Counted from the stretch's first letter, positions 1 through 9,833 are shown. The stretch: DNA of 64,000 nt from VXNE01 sp965206615 (GCA_965206615.1 OZ242219.1:62001-126000); one strand, 5' to 3'. The notes: a model not told the origin generated them from the letters alone. Translations and numbers: made by a program.

Positions 1-2
1 CG

Positions 3-1997
3 CGACAAGGCGGCAGCCGCGCCGGAACGAACCGGGTGACGGACCTGGCCGAGAACTGGGTAGAGTCGCGGCTGTGGCGGGGCATGTCCGAAGAGGAGCG
101 GGAACTGGTGCTGGACGTTGGCCTCTTCGAGTGGATGGATGCGGAACTGCTGGACGAGGTCCTGGAAGGGCGTGACCTGTGGGCTCGGCTGCACGCCAAG
201 CCGGCGCTTGCCGGGCTCCTGTTACCGGTTCAGGGTCGAGGAGCGGATGCGCGGCGCCTCCATCCTCTGCTCAGGGACTACTGCATCGGGTGGCGCCGTC
301 GAGAGACGCCCGAGCGCTTTCAGATGGTTCATCTTCGGATCGCCACGATGCTGGCCGAACGAGGGTCCGTCGTGACCGCGATGCGTCACGCCTCCGATGG
401 CCGGGATCCGGTGCTGGTCGGCCAGATCCTGCTGGAGGCCGGCGGCGTCCGGGTGGGCCTCAGGGACGGCGTGGCCCGTCTGCGGGCGGCGGACCGTTTC
501 CTGACGCCCGCGATACTCGAGCAGTACCCGAGGCTGGCGTTTGCGCGCTGTTTCGTGCTGATTACCGCGGGAAAGCTGGAAGAGGCCCGCCGGCTCTACG
601 AGAGCACGGCGTGGCGCACGCGTGAATTCACGGGCGGTCACCGAGGGTACGGGGATCGGAACTTGTACCTTGAACACGTTCAACTGCTTGGACTCACCGC
701 CCTGTACGGCTGTGCACTGGTCGGTTCGGACCAGATGGTCGCCGCGGTGGAGCGCCTGGCGATCATCCTGGAGCAACCTGACCTCGATCCCCTGTTCCGA
801 AGCTCGTTCGAGGTGGGAATGTGCATCGCCCACAGCATGAGGGCGGAGTTCGACGTTGCGCTGGAGCGGGCCGGGCGGGCGCGGGCGGCGGCGCGCGACA
901 GGTCCACCTATCTGGTGGTGCACATCGACTACCAGGTGGGTCAGATGGCGATGGCCCAGGGACGGGTCCGGAAAGCGGCGGATTGCTATGCCAGGGGGCG
1001 GCGGCTCGCGCAGGCCGGCACTCTGCGCGATCCGGAAGCCACGGGTATCGGCGACGTGCTGATGCGGGAACTCGAACTCGAGCGGGACCGGTTGCCGAGT
1101 CTGCGCGGCCCCGTCCGCATGCCGGCGGCGTTCCACGAGCACGGTACGCCGCTGCAGGTCTACGCGGCGGCGAGCGGTACGGTCGTGGACCTTGCGCTGC
1201 AGCAAGGTGGGACGGATGGCGCCCTGGCCGCGGTCGAGGGGATGCTGGAATACACCAACCGTGCCGGCTTGCCGGCGGCAACCCGATACCTGTCGGCCCT
1301 GCGCGTGTCCACACTTGCGACCGCCGGTCGCGTCGAAGGGGCCGAGCGGGCGTGGCGGCGTGCGGCGCTCCCCGGGGACGCCGATGGATGTCTGGACCTC
1401 GGAACCCTGAGTTGGCGAGAAATGGAGGCCATCGCCTGTGCGCGCCTCCGCCTGCTGCATGCCCGCGAGGACGTCGACGAGGCGCGGCGCTTCGCGACCG
1501 CCCTGGTCTCCGTCTGCCAGAGGCGTGGATTGCGCCGAACCTGGATGCGCTGTCTCGCGAACTCGCTGGCCATGGAGTCCGCCTGCGGCGACGGAGCGGC
1601 TGCCACCCGCCACCTGGTGGAGTTCCTGTGCCTCTTCGAGGAGACGGACTACGCGAGACCTCTCGTCAGGGAAGGTCAGTCAAGCCTCGGACTGCTGGAG
1701 AGCTACCTGGAAACGGAGGATCCGGAACCGGCGACCAGGGCGACGGCCATCACCCTGCTGCAGCATCTGCGGAAGGCTTCCGCGGGCGGGTCCGGGACCC
1801 CCGAACTGAGCGCCCGCGAAGCGCAGATTCTGGAGCGCCTCGAGCATCGGTCCGATAACGAGATCGCGGTCGCGCTTGGCCTGAGCCACGCCGGCGTCCG
1901 CTACCACATCCACAAGATCTTCGCCAAACTGGGTGCCCGTAGCCGGCTGGACGCGGTGCATCGCGCACGTCGCCGGGGACTTCTGCCTGCAGCATGA
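3..1997 (+). CDS. LuxR/MalT-type ATP-dependent transcriptional regulator, 5' end cut by window
   Basis: The frame is open to the left edge, so the N-terminal part (in MalT-like proteins an NTPase domain) lies outside the window. What remains (about 660 residues) starts with a winged-helix-like stretch, continues as a long Ala/Arg/Leu-rich helical region of TPR type, and ends in a LuxR helix-turn-helix of about 60 residues (LSAREAQILERL, then NEIAVALGLS, then VRYHIHKIFAKLGARSR). MalT-like proteins bind an inducer through the TPR region and activate transcription with the C-terminal HTH. The inducer cannot be read from sequence. A GTG at 36 could be taken as a start but it lies inside the conserved region, so truncation is the better reading. 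Confidence 0.85.
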   Translation, partial: RQGGSRAGTNRVTDLAENWVESRLWRGMSEEERELVLDVGLFEWMDAELLDEVLEGRDLWARLHAKPALAGLLLPVQGRGADARRLHPLLRDYCIGWRRRETPERFQMVHLRIATMLAERGSVVTAMRHASDGRDPVLVGQILLEAGGVRVGLRDGVARLRAADRFLTPAILEQYPRLAFARCFVLITAGKLEEARRLYESTAWRTREFTGGHRGYGDRNLYLEHVQLLGLTALYGCALVGSDQMVAAVERLAIILEQPDLDPLFRSSFEVGMCIAHSMRAEFDVALERAGRARAAARDRSTYLVVHIDYQVGQMAMAQGRVRKAADCYARGRRLAQAGTLRDPEATGIGDVLMRELELERDRLPSLRGPVRMPAAFHEHGTPLQVYAAASGTVVDLALQQGGTDGALAAVEGMLEYTNRAGLPAATRYLSALRVSTLATAGRVEGAERAWRRAALPGDADGCLDLGTLSWREMEAIACARLRLLHAREDVDEARRFATALVSVCQRRGLRRTWMRCLANSLAMESACGDGAAATRHLVEFLCLFEETDYARPLVREGQSSLGLLESYLETEDPEPATRATAITLLQHLRKASAGGSGTPELSAREAQILERLEHRSDNEIAVALGLSHAGVRYHIHKIFAKLGARSRLDAVHRARRRGLLPAA

Positions 1998-2042
1998 CGG
2001 AGCCGGCCAGCCATGGCCGTTCGATGCCGTGGTTGCGACCCT

Positions 2043-2138
2043 ATGGTGCTCTGGGAGGCATCGGACCGGATCTGCGGCAAGCGCCTGAAGCCGTTGATGC
2101 CGGCGCTGGTGAAGGCCATGGAGCGGCACGGCCATTGA
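2043..2138 (+). mobile_element. Fragment of an integrase-core transposase gene
   Basis: A 31-codon reading (MVLWEASDRICGKRLKPLMP, continuing to a stop after MERHGH) resembles the N-terminal part of a family of integrase-core (rve) transposases, which carry a VLWEASDRICGKRLK-like segment followed by an ERHGHL motif. Recognition is from memory. No catalytic domain follows, so this is a relic. Nothing else is recognisable between the LuxR gene and the DUF3179 relic at 2320. Confidence 0.5.
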
Positions 2139-2319
2139 CCGAAATCCACGCCTTGGAGGCCAAACTGTCCGACAAGGTATGCGACGACGCGTAGCCTCGC
2201 AGCCTGCGCCGACCGCCATTCGGTGCCGGGCGCCGGACCCAGGTCAACAGCCAGCGCGACCCGTCAACGCGGCGCGCCAGGAATCACGATTGTGATGAAG
2301 TCCCTGAGTCAACGCAGTT

Positions 2320-3291
2320 CTACTTGATCAGCTTTGTATCGGGAAACTGGGCGAACCAGCCGAACCAGAAGGCGCGATGGGCCGGGACTCGCTCAAGTCC
2401 CACATCCTCGGAAACGAGGGCGTCTTCGGTCACTTTCCAGGTCCGTCCGCTGTCATCGACCGCCTGGTCGTCTTCCAGCGATCGCCCGAACCGTCGATCC
2501 CCGGTCCTGAAGACGCGATTGGCGCCCGCCGGGGTCGTCAGGATGGTCAGCCTACGGCCGGCCAACTCGGTCTGAAATACGCGGTTCTTCTGCAGGAACC
2601 GGGAGCTGACCGCCAGACTTTCCGCACCGCCTTCGGGTGATGTCGGCGAGAGCAGGATGCCCAGGACTTCAGCCTTGTTCTTCAGGCTTGTCCCGCTCAG
2701 GCACCTGATACATCAACTCGTCGGTCGAGAAGTAAGCCCTGTAGGCACGGCCCTCCCCGTAGTCGCGCTCGTGGCCCGTGTCCAGCGAGAGGACTGTGGT
2801 GTCGGGGTGTTTGCTTCTCCATTCACCCCAGCGAGTGGTCACGATCGGGAGGGACTCGAGCCTGAGACCGGATCCCGTCAACTCGCCGATCACCGGCTTC
2901 CCGAGGAGGGTGGACCATAAACTGTTGGTCTCATGGTCGAACATCAGCTTGTTCGAGCGGTAGAGCAGTCCACTGGTGCCGAAGGTTCGATGCTGGTTCC
3001 CGACGACGCTGTAGTACGGAATGGCGGTGCCGCACAGCGTGCAGTAGACCAGGGTGATCTCGACGCCGGAATCGGCCGTGCATCCCCGCCCCGTTTGGCG
3101 CCGGCCTGAATGAACAGATCAAGCGGTGGCGCCGGCCCTTCCCGGTGGTCGCTCGACTCAGCGCGGCTTTGCGCGACGGGCAACGCAGCCAGTCCAACGA
3201 TCAGCGCCGGGAGACATACCCCGAGCAGCCGAATTCCCGGGATCGGAGTTCCAACCCGCATCGGGAACCAGGTGTTACGCTCCGCTTTCAT
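2320..3291 (-). pseudogene. Decayed DUF3179-domain protein gene
   Basis: Three pieces in different frames line up as one protein of the DUF3179 family, usually about 350-400 residues and exported. Piece 1 (from 3291) is a signal-peptide-like start ending in SRAES. Piece 2 (about 3080-2670) carries the hallmark VYCTLCGTAIPYY, then LLYRSNKLMFDHETNSLW and TVLSLDTGHERDYG. Piece 3 (about 2700-2320) carries the C-terminal TWKVTEDALV and PAHRAFWFGW. The frame changes between pieces 1 and 2 and again near 2690, and the usual 100 or more residues between signal peptide and CTLCGT are missing. Frameshifts alone could be assembly errors; the missing internal segment argues for real decay. Confidence 0.75.
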
Positions 3292-3449
3292 GCGTGACTG
3301 GCGAACTTCTGTTGCGGCACAGGCTCCTGTCTCGTGGAGCCTGGTCTTTTCCGCACCGACACGATCCTATCGTTGCAGCGTCCGATTGCAGTTTGCGTCC
3401 TGCCTTGCGGGTGCGCAAGCCGCACGCGCACGACTATAGGCGAGGATCG

Positions 3450-4706
3450 ATGAACCCCGATCGATGGAGGCGAGCGGCCGCGCACGGAGTCGGACTCTGG
3501 GAGACGGCCAGTCGCGGCGCGACCTACAACCCCTTGTCACCAAGCGTCGTTCAGAACCCGTACACGGTCTATGAGGAGCTTCGTCGGCGTAGCCCGGTGC
3601 ATCGAAGTGCAATCCTCGGAAGCTGGGTGCTGACGCGGTACGAGGACGTGGTCGCGGCCGCGAAGGATCACGAGCGTTTCTCGAACAATCCCAGGTGGCG
3701 CGGAGCAACAACGAGTGTGCTCCCGCCGGCTCCCGATGACTACAGCATCCTGCTCATGGATCCCCCTGACCATTCGCGGCTCCGCAGGGTGGCCGCAAAG
3801 GCTTTCACAAGGGCGCGCCTGGCGGCATTGAGTGAAACCATAACGCGCGCCGCGGCCGAACTCATCGAGCGGGCGGCGCGCCGGCGCACGATCGACTGGA
3901 TCGCCGAGGTGGCCGCGCCGCTATCGATGCGCGTGATGCTGAAAATGATGGGGCTCCCGGAGCATGATCGCCGCCGTTGGGAGACATGGGTGCGGACACG
4001 CGCGCGCTTGCTCGAGATGATCGCAACGCGAGACGAGCGCAGGACCTCACATCGCGCGGGGGCCGAGATACAACGCTATTTCACGGAGCTACTGCAACGT
4101 CGGCAGGGGTCGGACGAGGACGATGCGGTTAGCACGTTCGCCAGACAGGTCGCCGCAGGTGACGAGATCAGCATGGTTGAAGCCTCCGACATGCTGAGCG
4201 TACTCATGATCGCCGGCAACGAGACGACGACCAATCTGATCGGTAACGGCATGCTGGCGCTGTTGCGTCACCCCGAGCAGATGCAATGCTTGCGCGAGGA
4301 GCCCGCGCGGATACACGATGCGATCGACGAGATGCTGCGTTTCGACAGCCCCGTTCAGACCGACTTCCGAATCGCGAAGGCAAAGGTCACCCTGCGGCGA
4401 CACGTGATCAAGCCCGGCGACGGCGTGATTCTGCTCACGGGATCAGCGAACCGGGACGAGGCGGCGTTCGAGCATGCCGATACCTTTGACATCACCCGCA
4501 AAGGCCCCAGGCACACATCGTTCGGACACGGCGTCCATTACTGCATCGGCGCAGAGCTCGCTCGCATGGAGGCAAGCACGATATTCAGCGAGGCGCTGCG
4601 TTCGACCGCCACGATCAAACGACACGAGAACGAGCCGCACTACCGGCCATCGACGGTAATCCGGGGGCTTGCCGCGCTACCCCTGCGCGTCGAACGGCGC
4701 CATTAG
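3450..4706 (+). CDS. Cytochrome P450
   Basis: A 418-residue bacterial class P450, a haem-thiolate monooxygenase that hydroxylates small organic substrates using electrons from a ferredoxin/reductase pair. Landmarks: N-terminal NPYTVYEELRRRSPVH; I-helix oxygen-activation motif AGNETTTN near residue 254; K-helix ExxR (EMLR) near 293; haem-binding loop FGHGVHYCIG with the ligand cysteine at about residue 365. I chose ATG 3450 because it follows a GGCGAGG stretch and gives the normal family length; the frame stays open upstream but that part has no P450 similarity. No ferredoxin gene is adjacent, so redox partners are elsewhere. The substrate is unknown. Confidence 0.92.
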   Translation: MNPDRWRRAAAHGVGLWETASRGATYNPLSPSVVQNPYTVYEELRRRSPVHRSAILGSWVLTRYEDVVAAAKDHERFSNNPRWRGATTSVLPPAPDDYSILLMDPPDHSRLRRVAAKAFTRARLAALSETITRAAAELIERAARRRTIDWIAEVAAPLSMRVMLKMMGLPEHDRRRWETWVRTRARLLEMIATRDERRTSHRAGAEIQRYFTELLQRRQGSDEDDAVSTFARQVAAGDEISMVEASDMLSVLMIAGNETTTNLIGNGMLALLRHPEQMQCLREEPARIHDAIDEMLRFDSPVQTDFRIAKAKVTLRRHVIKPGDGVILLTGSANRDEAAFEHADTFDITRKGPRHTSFGHGVHYCIGAELARMEASTIFSEALRSTATIKRHENEPHYRPSTVIRGLAALPLRVERRH

Positions 4707-4754
4707 CCTGTCGAACTGCTAACGATGCGGAGATGGTAGTGTGCCGGGAGTGAT

Positions 4755-5351
4755 ATGCCTGTGCTTGATACGCCTATTGGACGCCACGCCCTGGCTGCTG
4801 CCGGGCTCGCCGCACTGCTGCTGGCCTTGCCTGCGTTGGCCCAGGACCGGGCAGATCGGACCTGGTCGCCGGATTGGCCTCGCGTAGCTGTCGCGGAAGG
4901 TCGCGAGTTCGTGGTGCTGGGTCCGCAATTGAGCGGTTCGGACGGCGTACCTCCCGCGCTGCCAGCGCAACCGGTCCCCGCCGGTTTGTCCACGCGGTCG
5001 TACACAACCGACTCGCAGTGGATCCATGTCGTGGAGTTTGGCGGCAGAACCTACAGGGCCGCAGCACCCCTCGAAGGCCCCCGGTCCAGGATCGTCTTCG
5101 ATCCCGTCCGGCGCGGCTTCGCGTCGCTGCTGCCGAGTATCCGCATCGAACTGAAACGCGGACTACAACCCGACGCCATCGCGGAAGCGCTTGACGCGGT
5201 CAGGGTCACCGTCTTCGAGCCACTCGGTTTCGCCATCGTCGATCTGCCCGAGCATCTGCATCCGGCCGACGCGGTCGCGCGGGTGCGAAACCTGCCCGGC
5301 CAACCCGAAGCCGCAGTGCGGCTGCGCGGCCCCGTGATCGAATGGAAGTGA
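4755..5351 (+). CDS. Secreted protein resembling a stand-alone S8 protease propeptide
   Basis: This 198-residue protein begins with a clear Sec signal peptide (hydrophobic AALLLALPALAQ). Its last 80 residues read like the N-terminal prodomain of subtilases: IRIELKRGLQPDAIAEAL, then LGFAIVDLPE, then ADAVARVRNLPGQPEAAVR. Subtilase prodomains act as intramolecular chaperones and inhibitors. The gene overlaps the next one, a subtilisin-like protease, by 10 bases, so the two are probably translationally coupled. I infer that it supplies the folding or inhibitory domain in trans. The middle part (residues 30-110) is unrecognised. A general exported hypothetical is the alternative. Confidence 0.6.
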   Translation: MPVLDTPIGRHALAAAGLAALLLALPALAQDRADRTWSPDWPRVAVAEGREFVVLGPQLSGSDGVPPALPAQPVPAGLSTRSYTTDSQWIHVVEFGGRTYRAAAPLEGPRSRIVFDPVRRGFASLLPSIRIELKRGLQPDAIAEALDAVRVTVFEPLGFAIVDLPEHLHPADAVARVRNLPGQPEAAVRLRGPVIEWK

Positions 5352-7897
5352 CGTCGGCGCGTCGCCTCGGCGCCTGCGCATGGCTCTCTGTGCTGCTTGT
5401 CAGTCTGTGGGGGTGCGGCGGCGATGCGCCGCATGACGATCCGTCTGCGACGCCCCCGGCGACGGTTTCGCTCAGCGTCCGCGGCAGCACTGGCCTTGAG
5501 GAGGCGGCCAATCCGAAGGTCCAGGTGCGGGTCGAACTGGACAGGTTGGCTCACCGGGCCGTTGCGGTGGAGTTGAACTTCGCCGGATCGGCGACCGCTG
5601 GCAGCGACTACGCGGTCGGCAGCGCGGCGGTCACGGTACCGGCGAGCGGTGCTTCCGCGACCGCCGAGATTGACGTCTTCCGGGACTTCGACGAGGAAGG
5701 GGACGAGACCATCGAGGTCAGCCTCGGTGCGATCACGGGCAACGCACGGGCGGGCGAGGAGTCATCGCTGACGCTCACCATTCACGACGGCGAAGCGGCG
5801 ACCATCGACAAGACGCCTGGCCACAGCGACCGGGAGGGGTTTGAGCCCGGGCTGCTGCCGCTGGCGTACACGGTGACCGAAGATGCCGTCCTGCTGGCGG
5901 TGGCCGCCTTGAATCCCCTCCCCGCCGGCGACACGCTGCGGCTTGTGGCGGAGTGGTCCACGGACTTCCGCTTCCGGACCGACGTGCGGTTGCTCGGTGC
6001 CTTCGATGTCGAGTCTTCCGACGATCCGTTCGACCTGTTTCTCGGCAACTTGCACTTGTTCAGCGTGCCGATGTCGGAGTTGGCGCACAACGAGGTCTAC
6101 TACATCCGGGCGTACCTGGGCGAGGAGCCGCCCGCGGACGCGTTCGGCCCCGGCTCCCGCAGCGTGTTCTTCGACGGATTCGCGACCAATGCCGCGGGGC
6201 GGGTGGTCGTCTCGTGCGAGGCCCCCCGCCGAACGCCGGCAGGCAGCGGCGACCCGCTGTTCGCCGAGCAATGGCACCTCGACAACACCGTCCAGACGGC
6301 GTTCTCGGACCGCGGCGGCGTGGCCCGCGCCGATCTACGCATGACCGGCGCCATCGGTGCCAGCCAGAACGGCACCGGTGTCAAGCTTGCGATCGTCGAT
6401 ACGGGGCTCGAGACCTGCCATCCCGACTTGGCCGCCAACGCCGCCGGCCGCGGGTCGTTCAACTTCGGCTACCTGCGCATGGCCGGCGCCGGCGCTTCCC
6501 CAACCGAACCTTTCCGTTTCGGCGTTCTGGGCGACCACGGCACCAGCGTGGCCGGCATCGCCGCCGCGGCGGCGAACAACGGTCTCGGCGGGCGGGGCGT
6601 TGCGCCGGACGTCACGGTCGTTGGGTTCAACCCGGCTGAAGCAGGGGGCGCCGCCGACCAGGATCCGGCAGCGGGGTTCGAAACCGCGCTGCTGCTCAGC
6701 CTCGGCGGCAGCAGTTCTTCTCCCGATTCCGCCAGCGTCGACATCTTCAACATGAGCTTCGGTGTCCACGCGCCAGCGGAGAACTCGCGTGAGGAGTTCG
6801 TGCGCTTGGTGAAGATGGCCACGACTGAGCTCAGATCGGGCCGCGGCGCGCTGTACGTGAAGGCGGCAGGCAACGAATTCGAGTTCTGCGACCGGATACA
6901 CCCGTTCAACCGGGAAGTCGGCTGCATCGCCGCCAACGTGGATCCGGACCACAACCTGCCGTGGCTGATCGTAGTGGGCGCCTTCAACGCCGACGACGTC
7001 AAATCGTCCTATTCCAGCGCGGGGGCGAGCCTGTGGGTTGTGGGTCCGTCCGGCGAGGACGGCATCGCGGCGCCCGCCATGATCACCACCGACCAGGCCG
7101 GCGCCCATGGGGGATTCAGCGAATATCCCATGAATCGGCTGACCAGCGCGCATCCGCTGAATCGCCACGGCGACTACATCAGCGGCTTCGGCGGTACGTC
7201 TTCCGCGGCACCCGCCGTGGCCGGCGCGATCGCGGTCCTGCTCGGCGTCAACCCGGAACTCACCTGGCGCGACGTGAAACACGTCCTGGCGAACACGGCG
7301 CGGATGATCGACCCGGACATCGCGGAAGTACGCGCGGCCTTCCAGGGAACGCCTTACGTCGCGCAGCCGGCATGGCAGACCAATGCCGCCGGCTACGCCT
7401 TTCACAACTGGTACGGTTTCGGCGCCGTCGATGTCGACGCGGCCGTGGCGATGACGGCAGGCTATGCGCCCGACCGCCTCGGAACCTTCGTCGAGTCGGA
7501 GTGGTTCGCGGCGGACGCTGCGGCAGAGCCGCCGTTGGCCATCCCCGATGCAGACGGCATCGGGATCGACGTGACCGTGGACGTGACGGGCCTGCCCGAG
7601 GCCGCCAACATCGAGGCCGTGGTCCTGGAGATCGCGGTCGATCACACAAACCCCTTCGATCTCGGCGTCGCCTTACACTCGCCTGCGGGCACGGCAAGCG
7701 TCGTCAATCCGCCATTCAACGCGTCGCTCTACGGTATTCCCGGATTGCGGAACTGGCACCTGCTGAGCAATGCGTTCTACGGCGAGAGCCCCAACGGCAC
7801 CTGGGCCATACACATGGCGGACCTCGCTGCCGGGGACACCGGCAGCCTGACAGGCTGGCGGTTGAGGTTCTACTACGGCGCGCACGCTTCGAACTGA
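5342..7897 (+). CDS. Subtilisin/kexin-like serine protease lipoprotein with Calx-beta and P domains
   Basis: An 851-residue exported protease. The N-terminus ends in a lipobox (SLWGC), so membrane anchoring through a lipidated Cys near residue 28 is likely. Next is a Calx-beta-like domain (about residues 40-145, DFDEEGDETIEVSLG). The S8 catalytic domain shows Asp in AIVDTGLE (about 353), His in GDHGTSVAG (about 399) and Ser in GGTSSAAPAVAG (about 620). The last about 110 residues (AVDHTNPFDLGVALHSPAG to SLTGWRLRFYYG) form a proprotein-convertase P domain, as in kexins. A recognisable prodomain is missing before the catalytic domain, which fits the propeptide-like product of the overlapping upstream gene. 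Confidence 0.9.
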   Translation: MEVTSARRLGACAWLSVLLVSLWGCGGDAPHDDPSATPPATVSLSVRGSTGLEEAANPKVQVRVELDRLAHRAVAVELNFAGSATAGSDYAVGSAAVTVPASGASATAEIDVFRDFDEEGDETIEVSLGAITGNARAGEESSLTLTIHDGEAATIDKTPGHSDREGFEPGLLPLAYTVTEDAVLLAVAALNPLPAGDTLRLVAEWSTDFRFRTDVRLLGAFDVESSDDPFDLFLGNLHLFSVPMSELAHNEVYYIRAYLGEEPPADAFGPGSRSVFFDGFATNAAGRVVVSCEAPRRTPAGSGDPLFAEQWHLDNTVQTAFSDRGGVARADLRMTGAIGASQNGTGVKLAIVDTGLETCHPDLAANAAGRGSFNFGYLRMAGAGASPTEPFRFGVLGDHGTSVAGIAAAAANNGLGGRGVAPDVTVVGFNPAEAGGAADQDPAAGFETALLLSLGGSSSSPDSASVDIFNMSFGVHAPAENSREEFVRLVKMATTELRSGRGALYVKAAGNEFEFCDRIHPFNREVGCIAANVDPDHNLPWLIVVGAFNADDVKSSYSSAGASLWVVGPSGEDGIAAPAMITTDQAGAHGGFSEYPMNRLTSAHPLNRHGDYISGFGGTSSAAPAVAGAIAVLLGVNPELTWRDVKHVLANTARMIDPDIAEVRAAFQGTPYVAQPAWQTNAAGYAFHNWYGFGAVDVDAAVAMTAGYAPDRLGTFVESEWFAADAAAEPPLAIPDADGIGIDVTVDVTGLPEAANIEAVVLEIAVDHTNPFDLGVALHSPAGTASVVNPPFNASLYGIPGLRNWHLLSNAFYGESPNGTWAIHMADLAAGDTGSLTGWRLRFYYGAHASN

Positions 7898-8191
7898 GCC
7901 GCGTCCAGTTTTCTCAGAGCAATCGAGGTGATCCTGGGGGATCGACCGTCGGGCCGATCGTAGAAGCTCTTGCACGAGTAATGGATGACGCAGACGCGTT
8001 CTCAACTCGCGAAAAGATCTTCCAGCGTTTGTTTCGCAAGCTGACTCCGCGAAGATATTGGGCCGCTCAAGCCCTCCCTGCCAGCTTGAAACTCTCACTG
8101 CGGGTGCGTCGCGAGAGGCGCAACATCCAGGGCAAAAACGATGGCGATGAGGAATCCGCAAAGGAGCGGCAGGCCGAAACCGCACTTCTAC

Positions 8192-8230
8192 CAATCACGG
8201 TTAGCGACGCTTTCGGCGAAACCGTGATTG
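8192..8230. repeat. Perfect 11-bp inverted repeat in an intergenic stretch
   Basis: CAATCACGGTT at 8192-8202 is matched by AACCGTGATTG at 8220-8230 around a 17-base loop. It lies in the 412-base gap between the protease gene and tRNA-Glu, where I see no convincing gene. It could be a terminator-like hairpin (no T-tract follows) or an operator. The following 80 bases are markedly AT-rich. Confidence 0.5.
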
Positions 8231-8309
8231 ACATTGTGGGAATTAACGTGGGTCAGTTCGATAATATCGTATGAAAATCGTTTAAGATCAATATGTTAAG
8301 AAATTTATA

Positions 8310-8385
8310 TGGCGTCCCCTAGGGGAGTCGAACCCCTGTTACTGGGATGAAAACCCAGTGTCCTAGGCCTCTAGACGAAGGGGAC
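8310..8385 (-). tRNA. tRNA-Glu (anticodon TTC)
   Basis: The minus strand folds as a cloverleaf: acceptor GTCCCCT pairing with AGGGGAC, anticodon stem CTGGG/CCCAG around loop TTTTCAT giving anticodon TTC, T-arm with GGTTCGA, and an encoded CCA end. It closely resembles other proteobacterial tRNA-Glu genes. It is convergent with the MFS gene that follows. Confidence 0.97.
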
Positions 8386-8505
8386 GCGCGGGAAGGCGCG
8401 GATTCTAAGGCCCGCTCGATGCGGATTCAACCGTCGCGAGCCGGCGGTTCCCACTGGCCTGCCCTCCCTCTACAGTGTCGGTTTGGCCCCCGGAGGGTTC
8501 GCGGC

Positions 8506-9774
8506 GTGCGACCCCTGCACTTCTACCTGATCGCGAACAGTGGCTGGTTTGTCTATCAGGGCATCCAGAGCGTCATGTTCGCGTGGCTCGTGACCATCGT
8601 GCTGCACGAAACGCCGAGCATGGTCGGCATCGCGCAGACCGCGATGCTCGTGCCGGCGATGCTGCTGATGCTCGTCGGCGGCGGTGTGGCGGACCGGTAC
8701 GGCGGGCGCCGCGTCGCCGTCCTCGCGCAGACTGCGGCGCTCCTGCCGGGGCTCGCGCTGTTGTGGGTGTTGTACCGCGACGGCCTCACGTTCGGGTTCA
8801 TGATCGCCTACGCGGTGGCTATGGGTTGCGTACAGGCGTTCGTCACGCCGGCGCGGGACGGGTTGTTGAACCAGGTCGCCGGCCACCGCGTCCAGCGGAC
8901 GGTCGCCCTCGTGACGTTGGTGCAGTTTGGCGTGCAGATCGTCGCGTTCCTCGTGGCGGGGCAGGCGGACCGCTACGGGGCGGAGCCCGTGATCCTGGTG
9001 CAGCTGGTCGCGCTCGCCATCGGAGCGGCGGCGTTCGGGCGGGTGATCGCGGCCCCGTACCAGGTGACCCGGAGTGGCAGCGGAGCCGCCGTTGGGGGCC
9101 GGCCGGGCGCCGCGTCGGAACCGATGCTGCGCGAGTTGGGCCGGTCCATTGCCGACGGCTGCCGCACGGTCATGCGCTCGCGCGCGATGCGGATGGTTGC
9201 GGTGCAGAACTTCGCCCTGGGGCTGTTTTTCATGGGTCCCTACATGGTTGCGATTCCCCTCATGGTGCGCGAGACCTACGACGGGACCGCGGGCGATCTC
9301 GCCTGGCTGAGCGGGGCCAATGCCGTGGGGATGGTAGTGGCAATCTGCGTGCTCCTGCTGTGCGGGGAGGTGCGCCGCCAGGGCCGGCTGTTGCTGCTGT
9401 CGCTCGGCGCGGGAGCGGTGGTCCTGGCCGTGGCGGCGGCCGGTCTGGAGTTTCCGGCCTTCGTGGCCTGTCTCGGGGTGTGGGGTGCCGGCGCCGGCCT
9501 CTCGATGAGCATGGCGCGGACGATCATGCAGGAAGAGGCGCCTGCGGATCAGCGGGGGCGGGTCATGGCGTTCTTTTCGTTCTCGTTCATGGCGGCGGGC
9601 CCGCTTGGGGCGTTGCTGTCGGGGGGCATGGTGGAGTGGTGGGGAGCCGAACGCGCGCTCGTCGCGTCGGCTGCGGCGATGCTGGTCGCGACGGTGGTCG
9701 TGGGCATCGCCTCGAGCCTGTGGAAATTCGACGCCCGCGACGCCCACATGGCGCGGGTAGCGCTTTCCGGCTGA
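8506..9774 (+). CDS. MFS transporter, drug/siderophore-exporter type
   Basis: A 422-residue polytopic membrane protein with about 12 hydrophobic helices. The loop after helix 2 carries GGGVADRYGGRRVAV, the MFS signature A, and the layout resembles the DHA3/EntS-like exporters. Substrate cannot be assigned. I chose GTG 8506 because CGGAGGG sits eight bases upstream and the protein then begins at a typical first helix; longer frames would run through the tRNA-Glu gene. It is 59 bases upstream of the HiPIP gene, with no obvious functional link. Confidence 0.82.
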   Translation: MRPLHFYLIANSGWFVYQGIQSVMFAWLVTIVLHETPSMVGIAQTAMLVPAMLLMLVGGGVADRYGGRRVAVLAQTAALLPGLALLWVLYRDGLTFGFMIAYAVAMGCVQAFVTPARDGLLNQVAGHRVQRTVALVTLVQFGVQIVAFLVAGQADRYGAEPVILVQLVALAIGAAAFGRVIAAPYQVTRSGSGAAVGGRPGAASEPMLRELGRSIADGCRTVMRSRAMRMVAVQNFALGLFFMGPYMVAIPLMVRETYDGTAGDLAWLSGANAVGMVVAICVLLLCGEVRRQGRLLLLSLGAGAVVLAVAAAGLEFPAFVACLGVWGAGAGLSMSMARTIMQEEAPADQRGRVMAFFSFSFMAAGPLGALLSGGMVEWWGAERALVASAAAMLVATVVVGIASSLWKFDARDAHMARVALSG

Positions 9775-9833
9775 CCAGGCGGGAGTCGAGACGGTATCAT
9801 TGCCGTTTTCCACCGCAGGATGCATGAGGAAGT

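Noticed and set aside
222..1613. Long antisense frame opposite the LuxR-type regulator
   Set aside because: Arg/Pro/Gln-rich shadow with no recognisable domain; the opposite strand has clear LuxR and TPR features.
6335..7645. Long antisense frame opposite the protease
   Set aside because: No motifs; the plus-strand frame carries a full S8 catalytic triad.
8347..8505. Upstream extension of the MFS transporter
   Set aside because: It would run through tRNA-Glu; GTG 8506 with a ribosome binding site gives the normal N-terminus.
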